Of a DNA stretch of 64,000 nucleotides, positions 56,816 through 64,000 are shown in pieces. Numbering within the stretch: position 1 is the first letter of the stretch; each line of letters opens with the position of its first letter. The notes under the pieces were generated by a model that was given only the letters and a program-made list of their open reading frames with translations, searched no databases and was not told the origin of the DNA. The position numbers and the translations under genes are program-made. Source of the DNA: Isoetes taiwanensis (lineage: Eukaryota > Streptophyta > Lycopodiopsida > Isoetales > Isoetaceae); assembly GCA_021234155.1 (NCBI GenBank), contig JAJEKV010000013.1:4150028-4214027 (forward strand). Reading direction: 5' to 3'.

Positions 56816-57160
56816 TAGAAATGGCTCCAACATTCAAGATGCCAGAAGCATTTCGTCTTGTTTCGGAGGATATGGAGTTCAGGTTGCAGATATATCCTCA
56901 GCAGGGGCGAAGATGACACAGAATCTGGTAACCTGCGTATACCAGACCAAACTATCTAGCCATTGCCGACTAATGGTGCAAAAATCTAATGGGACAGTGT
57001 CAAGTATCGCCTTTACATTGGCTTCATTTAATGGCTCCTGGATTGGGCACTTATGAGTCGAACTCAAGGATTGGTCTGCAGAATTATGCCAGAGAGATTT
57101 TTTGGCTACAAAAATTTTGAATCTACCAATTTCAATGGCAGTGGAAAGTTTCAATCCGCC
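56816..57160 (+). pseudogene. DUF868-like plant protein fragment
   Basis: The plus strand near 56905-56970 reads KMTQNLVTCVYQTKLSSHCR, then, in a shifted frame, WCKNLMGQ. I recall this as the start of the plant DUF868 domain (AQNLVTCVYQ..L...CR..TVTW.KNLMG). Function of the family is unknown to me. Downstream sequence is broken by shifts and stops and cannot be assigned. The opposite strand happens to be open for 161 codons (56879-57364) but shows no features. I treat that frame as a shadow. Confidence 0.55.
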
Positions 57161-57422
57161 AGGCGCCTGTTTTGATTCGAAAAGCAAATTAGCAGATAAT
57201 AAGCAGATCATTGAACAAATTATAAGACCACCATTACAGGCTCGGTTTCTTTTTCTGTAGATACTGCTTTGTGGTGTCCATAATAAGTTCTCCCTCAACA
57301 CCGGAATCCAACCTGAAAACTCCACCGGTATTTTGTACCCAGGAAAAAGATAGCTACGTGTCACTAAATTGTAATGAGCATAAAAGAATCGAATCTAAGG
57401 AAAATGAATTATATATGTGTAG
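57161..57422. other. Short interval between DUF868-like relic and the duplicated unit
   Basis: May hold further decayed exon sequence of the preceding relic; nothing can be identified. Confidence 0.3.
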
Positions 57423-59990
57423 ATAACGTGCCTCTCGTGATATAATGCCTATTTATATGTAATATTGATCATAGTTAAATTACTTTTTCAACGGCTATGA
57501 TGTTGCCACGTAGGCATGGGCCCATGCATGGGTCATCCATGTGCATGAAAATTAGGGCAAGCAATCTCGATCGTTGATTAGAAAAAAGGGGCAAGATTCT
57601 CACCCGTTGAAATGTTATAAGAAGGTGCAAGGAAGGTGCATTTTTTAACGTTAATGAGACAATTAATGTATTGACTTTTTAAGAAGCTTCCTTTTCTTAA
57701 CCGCCTTCAAATTGCTGTAACTTGGAGTAGAGGGGTCGGATGAAGGTGGGGTCCACGCCATTAAATTGGGGTCCACGCCATTAAATTCCTCTCATCGAGA
57801 ACTTTCCAAGAAGTGGTGCATTGACATCGTTCCATCGCAGTTGGAGCCAATGTAATCGAATTCTAAAGGAATCTTTGGGAATCTTCGTAAAATGCTTGAG
57901 AACCTAAGGGAATCTTGATGAAATCTTGGAGAATTTGGAGAATCTAAGGGAATTTAAGAGAATCTACATAGAATCCTGGAGGACCCAAGGGAATTTAGCA
58001 AAATATTTATAAAATTCTTGAAAATCTAGAGGAACCTTGATGGGACCTTGGAGAATCTAGGGGAATCTATACAGAATCCAAAGGAATCTAGGAGAATCTA
58101 CATACAATCTTACAAAATGTAGAGGAAGTTTGGGATAATCTTTGAGAAGCTAGAGGAATCTCAAAAGAATCTTAAGGAATCTAAGGGAATCTTTATCGAA
58201 TCCAAGGGAATCTTAGAAAATCTACATAGAATCTTGAAAATATAAGGGAACTTCGAGGAATCTTAGTGGAATCTAAGGAATCTCAAGGGGATGTTTGGGA
58301 ATCTAAGGGAATCTTCATAAAATGCTTGAGAATCTAAGGGAATCTTGATGGAAGCTTGGAGAACTTAAAAAATCTACGGGAATTTAAGAGAATCCACATA
58401 GAATCTTGGAGGACCCAAGGGATTCTAGCAGAATCTTTAGACCTTGGAGAATCTAGGGCAATCTTTACAGAATCCAAAGGAATCTAGGAGAATCTATATA
58501 CAATCTTACAAAATCTAGAGGAAATTTGGGATAATCTTTGAAAATATAGGAGAATCTCAAGAGAACCTTAAAGAATCTATGGGAATGTCAAGAGAATCTA
58601 AGAGAATCTTCATAACATCCTTGCTTGAATCTTGGAGAATGTAAGAGGTTCTCTATACAATCTTCATTGGAGGTTCTTTATAGAATCTTCATTGGATGGC
58701 CCAGAATTTGTATACTCCCTCGTAGTACCACCATACCACTTGTATAGCTTAGATAGATAGATATGGTTCACCTAGCTACAACCTAGGTGTCGTTAAGGTT
58801 AGAAGGGTTTAGACAATTTACGGTGCAGTAAGGCCTTCATATAGCCTATGTAAGTTTTTACCAGTCCTGGAAAATGATGTCATCCCTTAAGCGCCGACCA
58901 TACTAGGTGGTTCCGGCTTGAAGCTTTTGAAGCTTACAAACGATCTTACAGGGTGCAAATTGTTCCTTTGAGGTAAGGAATCGATTCTTTGCATATCAAA
59001 GATTTTTTTTCTGGATTATTTTAGGGTTTGAATGATCATCCTCTATCATCTTCTTTTTGTCCTCCACCTTTTATTTCACAATCTGTATTTTATTCACTGC
59101 ACTGTTTTGATGAATCTTCATATAGATGCATTGTAAGCTTCCACGTCTACACCATGCAGCAAGATGGCAGCAAGACTGTCCTCTGCTCGCTTTCTTTCTT
59201 CCTCTAAGTATTGAATGCTGTCAAATAAGAATAGTAGAGAGGTAGGTCTCACAGCATGCCATATTGATCGAATTGAAATTGCACTGCCTGATTGGTCGTT
59301 GTGCCTGTTTATTGCCTTATTTTTAGCAGAAAAAGTGTTTAGATTGTTTCTAGATTTGGGGCTGCAACAGGGGCAATCAAGCAGATTGATGCTACCATAG
59401 CTACAGATACAATGTTCCGAATTTGGTGCTTGCAGAGCACATCCTGTGGCAGATCCTGCATCTCTGGTGTCCCAAACTACCCTAGAATGTTCTGCAGACA
59501 ACTATTAGCTTGTCCTATAATCTATTCCTGCAGACCATAGCAGTTTGAAGTGGGTGTGTCACACTGGCCAGTGTAACATCACCAATTGATAATATAATGG
59601 TTAATGTTATGGAAGTAATTTACTGGTTTTAATTTTCGTATACATTTTATAATCTTATTGAATTGTTCTACCTGCACTTCTTGCAGAATTAACTTTAGCT
59701 AAGCAATTATAATCGTCTTCCATAGAAACTTATAATCCCATGTCCAAAACGTGTTCTGAACTCACAACTGTTATATCCTCGCATTAAAAAATTAAACAAT
59801 TGAGCTTCTAACCGACCAGCTTGCAGAATTGCAAGATCTCCTCGGCTATTCCACAGCTTTCAGCAAAGAAACTTATGGGATTCCTTGCTCCAATCCGGAA
59901 AATCCCAGCTCCAGTCGCTCAACACTAGTAAAGTAGTAACTGTCAAGTTTTGCTTCAAGAAGGCTATGATACCATGATAGATAGATCAGA
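57423..59990. repeat. 2.5-kb duplicated unit, copy 2
   Basis: A direct repeat of 44599-47122, same orientation, roughly 95 percent alike by eye. It has a 19-base local duplication (GGGGTCCACGCCATTAAATT) near 57747-57785 and its own copy of the GAATCT array (57850-58690). Right of 59990 it continues into sequence different from the gypsy-type element that follows copy 1. The minus-strand frame 59118-59501 corresponds to 46193-46624, differing by small indels at its C-terminal end. Confidence 0.8.
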
Positions 59991-60732
59991 TGTGTTATTG
60001 AATTGGACTTGTTGAAAATAAAAGCAAGTCGGGTATTTGCTCTAGGAACAAAATCGAATGGTGCTCGTACGATCATCATAACACCAACAAATTCATCATT
60101 TTAAAATACCATTGGCTGCATTATTCATTGTCTAATCTTATACTGATATGTAAATGTCCATTGTGGCAAATGGTGCATATTGCTCGTTATTGTTATTCTT
60201 TGATACACTAGTTGTACTTTTAATGCTACAGATTTTAGTGGCAAAAATTCTGTACATTTGAAACCCTTATTATGCGTAAAATGATAATTCATGGCTATTA
60301 TGGCACCATTGCCTTAGATAGCATTGCTTACTCTACTTCATGTCAATGTAAATGTTGCAGTTTCCAAAAATTGTGCATTAATCGTGGAGCACTGCGCAGA
60401 GTGGCCCATCTTTCATGATGATGAAGCATTATTGGCACAAGAAGAAGCTGAACTTGAAGAAAAGGTAATGGGTTTTACTTTTCACCGCATTCAAGGAGAT
60501 CTTGAAACCGCAAATTGAAATGCAAAGTGGAATGAGATCGAAACAACCAACGAGGGATGGTTCCAATATGGAAGACAAATGCGAGAAAATGACCAAGAGG
60601 TTTATGAGCAAGATGTGAAGATGAAGATGTTGATCATGTTGAAGAAGAAAGTGAGGGTGAAGACTTTGATCAAGAAAGCAGGATAAGGCATGGCGGTCTT
60701 TGTTGGAAGAAGATAACGGACAACTTCGGCGC
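59991..60732 (+). other. Possible exon relics, unassigned
   Basis: A plus-strand stretch at about 60430-60700 reads ALLAQEEAELEEKVMGFTFH, then GWFQYGRQMRENDQEVYEQD and an acidic run, with stops between. The composition and the GTAATGG after GAAAAG look like an exon-intron edge, but I recognise no family. The remainder is AT-rich and featureless. Confidence 0.35.
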
Positions 60733-62348
60733 GTCAACAAGTGCAAGTGCCTACATATACATTTGTCTCAATCCGAGTCCATTCAATAAGAGAATGGACA
60801 TATTTCCCTTGCCCCAAATTGCCTCGATGCAAGCAAGCATGCATTTATAATATTTGAAAAGGTCACCGATTTGGACTCATCCGTTCTGTTGCATCTGTTG
60901 AAATATCTTAACCACCTCAACTCCGTTCGGTGGATGGCATATCCCTGTGATTAACGATTCCGTGAAACAATATTTCGTAAAGGTAACTTTGTCAAAGGAA
61001 TATTCAAGATCCTCTAAGCTCCCACATTTAGCATACATGTCAATTAATGTGTTACCAACAAATTGATTTGACATACATCCAGATTATATGACATGAGAAT
61101 GAACCCATTTTGCTTGTTCCAAGACACCCAGAGTGCCACATGCACTGAGAACGCTTACAAATGTGATCTCATTGGGATCTATATCTTCATCTTGCATTGC
61201 ACAAAATAAATTTAGAGCTTCTTCTCCCATAGAAAGTTGGGCATAACCTTTGTGATTATTGAAGTCCATGAAACTACGTTTTCGTATAGACATGTTATTA
61301 AACACTCCACGTGCATTTTCTATGTTGCCGCGACTTGGAATACATATCAATAAGCTTATTGCAAACAAAGAGATCTGAGCCATATCCGGCTTCTTTAATT
61401 TGAACGAGCACGTGCTCCCCCCGATATAGACTTGATAGATTAACACATGCATTGAGAATTCCAATAAATGCCACCTTGTTTGGTATCATCCCTTTTTGCT
61501 CCATTTCTTTGAAAGATTGACAAGACTTGTCTATCATTTCCATGATGGACGTAACCAAGGATTAAAGCATTCCACGAGACATTATCTTGTAAAGACATGT
61601 GGCAAAAAGACTGTTTCGCTTCTTCTATACTTGCACATATCGGTGTACATGCTAATAAGTGTGTTCTCAATAAAAACGCCCGATAACCGGACCAGATTTT
61701 TATTATATGAGCATGGACCAACCTTCCCCGATCTAAGGCCCCTAAAGTTGCACAAACTCCGAGGACACAGATAAAAGTAACTTTGTCCAGGCTTACACCC
61801 TCATCTTGCATATCTTGGAACAACACCAAAGATTCTTTATCATGTCCAAGCCTGGTATATCCTGCAAGCATTATAGTCCAGGTATAAACATTCTTTGAGA
61901 CCATTCTATAAAGGATAGCTTCTGTTTCGACTATGCTTGCACAGTTAGCATACATGTTGAGAAGGGTATTGGTTAAGAAAATGTCTGGCTGAAAAGCTGA
62001 TTTGATTAAATGAGCATGCACTCGTTTACCCTCAGTCAGAACCCTCATATTAGTGCATGCTCGTAGAAGACAAACATAAACATCAGAAAGGGTTACCTTA
62101 TCTTCGCAATTTATGCGATTTAAAATCTGCCATGTCGTCTCTAATTTCCCCAAATTGCATAGTCGCTTCACTTCTTCATTGATCTGCGAACGTGTATCAA
62201 GTTTTGATGGCCTACTGCTAGTTAGAACTTGACTTAATCTGGAAGAATAAATAAACAAAAAAAAGAAGATAAGTCAGATGGAACGTGTATCAAAGCTTTC
62301 AGATTGAAAAAAGCGAGAATTAAAATACCTTTGAGATGTTAGAGCAAC
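60733..62348 (-). pseudogene. Broken second copy of the PPR gene
   Basis: It aligns with 32749-34352 and therefore holds the N-terminal half (about 520 codons) of the PPR gene, including the 89-bp intron and part of exon 1. Retention of the intron means a DNA-level duplication and not a retrocopy. Frames 61440-62258, 61298-61558, 61084-61464 and 60877-61074 are separated by small indels. Nearly all differences from the first copy fall in CAG or CTG triplets. At both ends identity stops abruptly (60733 and 62348). Confidence 0.9.
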
Positions 62349-62690
62349 TATGAACATTTGAGCTTGGCATGCATGAAATTGAACTGCATATTTATATTGT
62401 CTCGAGTTTGATGTACTGGATATATCTACTTTAGTACATTAAGTAAACCATGTAACGCTTGCTAGATTTATCCAATTACAATGTTGACTTGTAAGGATTG
62501 TCTATAATCCTTGAAGTTCTGCATAAGCATCAGATTGTATATACGCATCGGAATTGTTCTTCCAGCCCCTTAACTTTTGGAATTATAACAGCTATTTCTT
62601 GCAATCTCTTCATCGACTTCTCATCGGTGTTTTCTCCTCTTTCAGCAGTTCCCTTGACTCCCACCCATCCTCCTGTAATGTGTATATTAT
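62349..62690. other. Interval without recognised gene
   Basis: No gene or repeat recognised. Confidence 0.4.
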
Positions 62691-62815
62691 TGTAAATATT
62701 GTTTTTTGTCACATGGCATGTGTGACCAGCCCCTCGCTTTTTCGAGGCGTAAATGTTATTTTTTATCGTGTGGCACACGTGACCAGCCCCTCGCTTTCTC
62801 GAGGTTTTTTCTCTA
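62691..62815. repeat. Tandem ~57-bp unit with CCCCTCG..CGAGG hairpin
   Basis: Two units share TGACCAGCCCCTCGCTTT(T/C)TCGAGG. The stem CCTCG/CGAGG closes a short T-rich loop. The second unit differs by paired changes in the upstream part (CACATGGCATGTGTG versus CGTGTGGCACACGTG); both versions are near-palindromic. Confidence 0.65.
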
Positions 62816-62929
62816 TTGGTTTTTTTTGTTGGTGACGTGCAGGTCCAGGGGTGATGCACGACTTCGGTATTCTCTGTGGAGCATGGGTTTTCTGTGGGAA
62901 CATTTAGCAGCCTTGCCCCTTGCCGAGAT

Positions 62930-63005
62930 TTTATCGCTAGGGTTTTTCCTCGAAAACCCGAAAGGGTGGGGCTTTTTAATCTCGGCAATAAGCTCTCGGC
63001 AGGTA
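62930..63005 (+). mobile_element. Relic of the LINE-B 3-prime hairpin module
   Basis: TTTTTCCTCGAAAACCCGAAAGGGTGGGGCTTTTTAATC parallels the G-rich hairpin and TTTTTTAATCC found before the terminal stem-loop of LINE-B at 3.1, 22.2 and 56.2 kb. The terminal GGTCCCATAG block and tail are absent. Confidence 0.5.
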
Positions 63006-64000
63006 CACCAGCCAACATCTGTAACACACAATTCTATTTGGGGTCCAAGTGTCATAACTAGATATTCCCATATGCAGGCTACCCACTCTATACCATTGTA
63101 GAAACACTGCCGAGATGAATGAAAAGCCTAGCTAGCGGGAGCTTTTGTCTATTTTCATGCGACCTATTCGAGAATAACAAACTTTGTGCACAGATAACAT
63201 CCCTTAGCTAAATTCCGACATCCAAGACTATCTACTGTCACAACCCTCAACTAAATCAGATTAACACCAAGACAGAGCTGCCTACCCCACAACACCACAA
63301 CACCAAGACAGGGTTGCCTACCCCATAGCAATACGTATTATTCGTATGATATGGCACAAATTTGTCGTATAATACGTAAAAAATATGGCAAAAAACAATT
63401 CCGGCGCCAGAAGATTTTCGCATATGTGAAAAAACTAAAGTGCGTACGCAAAAGTTTTTTCGCATACGCAAAACAGTGAAAAACGCGTATGCGAAAAGGC
63501 CTTTTTTTATAATTAATTATTTAATCTAACATGGAATATTGTTCCTATAACTTTATTAATTCCTACTAGTGTCGATATACAAGAAAGATGGTATATTGTC
63601 AATTCTCTATTAACTACATCTTTGATTTACCAACCTTTATGCATTAAATATTACTAGTTATGGTGCCCGACATTGCCGGGCTTAGTAACAATTTGAAGAG
63701 GTGCCTGTGTCATTGTTGGCTAGAATAGACAATATGGTTTGAAGGGGCAAGGGCAGTATGGAGGAACTTTTTAAGATTCATAGACATAGAGTTCAATATA
63801 TGGATTTTATATACGTGGCATTTAGGGCTTTAAACTTGATTATGCTGTATTGGATCAAGTACAAATACTCATAACCTAATGTCGAACCTGGATGTACTTG
63901 ATAATTGCTTCAGATAGTTGGTCCTCTATGTCGCCTAAGGACAATAATATAGGACGAGGACTATTAGAAAGATATTTTGAAAATGGCAATAAGGAGGATA
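63006..64000. other. Noncoding end of window with short palindromes
   Basis: No gene recognised. ACACCAAGACAG and then CTGCCTACCCCA / TTGCCTACCCCA repeat in tandem at 63265-63325. A set of TTTTCGCATACGC-type inverted repeats lies at 63415-63497; the best pair is 63457-63469 with 63485-63497, 13 bases, perfect. Confidence 0.5.

Noticed and set aside
56879..57364. 161-codon minus-strand frame
   Set aside because: It overlaps the plus-strand DUF868-like relic, has no recognisable domain and is likely open by chance.

Overview
The window is nuclear DNA from a land plant, most likely a seedless vascular plant such as a fern. I infer this from three things: a PLS-class pentatricopeptide-repeat (PPR) gene of the kind that is very numerous in ferns, lycophytes and mosses; a plant-type aminoalcoholphosphotransferase gene with many short exons; and a very high load of degraded, nested retroelements, including a chromodomain Ty3/gypsy element. 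There are no operons and no bacterial signals. The species assignment is inference.

Layout. 0.8-7.1 kb: a nest of non-LTR retrotransposon (LINE) fragments of two families, which I label LINE-A and LINE-B, joined through long simple-repeat tails. 7.3-8.5 kb and 20.1-20.9 kb: the two halves of one minus-strand gene of an uncharacterised transposase-like family, split by a complete 11.55-kb LTR retrotransposon (8526-20078) with a 5-bp target duplication AAGTC, a primer-binding site and a polypurine tract, but no recognisable reverse transcriptase or integrase. 21.8-23.4 kb: a minus-strand LINE-A copy broken by a LINE-B insertion. 23.6-26.5 kb: LINE-C, the most intact LINE here, with endonuclease, RT and a C-terminal zinc finger in a single frame broken by one stop. 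27.3-27.9 kb: a 557-bp foldback element with a 9-bp target duplication.

29.0-34.5 kb is the real gene island. Thirteen minus-strand exons of a choline/ethanolamine phosphotransferase can be joined in phase with GT-AG introns, including a 23-nt microexon. A PPR gene lies immediately upstream on the same strand. The first phosphotransferase exons, which carry most of the catalytic motif, were not found. 34.6-47.1 kb holds decayed pieces: a Helitron/PIF1 helicase fragment, a cluster of 18-28-bp palindromes, a pseudogene of the mitochondrial ATP synthase delta-prime subunit, a 5-prime-truncated L1-type insertion with a 19-bp target duplication, and the first copy of a 2.5-kb duplicated unit.

47.1-53.3 kb is a 5-prime-truncated, frameshifted chromovirus-type Ty3/gypsy element ending in a 1.57-kb LTR of the same family as the LTRs at 8.5 and 18.4 kb. 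53.3-57.4 kb contains gene relics (a membrane-protein fragment and a DUF868-like fragment) and a third LINE-B tail. 57.4-60.0 kb is the second copy of the 2.5-kb unit. 60.7-62.3 kb is a broken second copy of the PPR gene, which retains the intron and is therefore a DNA-level duplication. 62.3-64 kb is repeat-rich noncoding sequence.

The two most unusual signals are these. (1) LINE families whose 3-prime ends carry a conserved stem-loop, with base-pair-preserving substitutions in LINE-B, followed by a different microsatellite in almost every copy. (2) Differences between duplicated copies that are strongly concentrated at CAG/CTG trinucleotides, including a recurring CTG versus CTTTG difference. 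The second looks more like a modified-base sequencing artefact than ordinary mutation.
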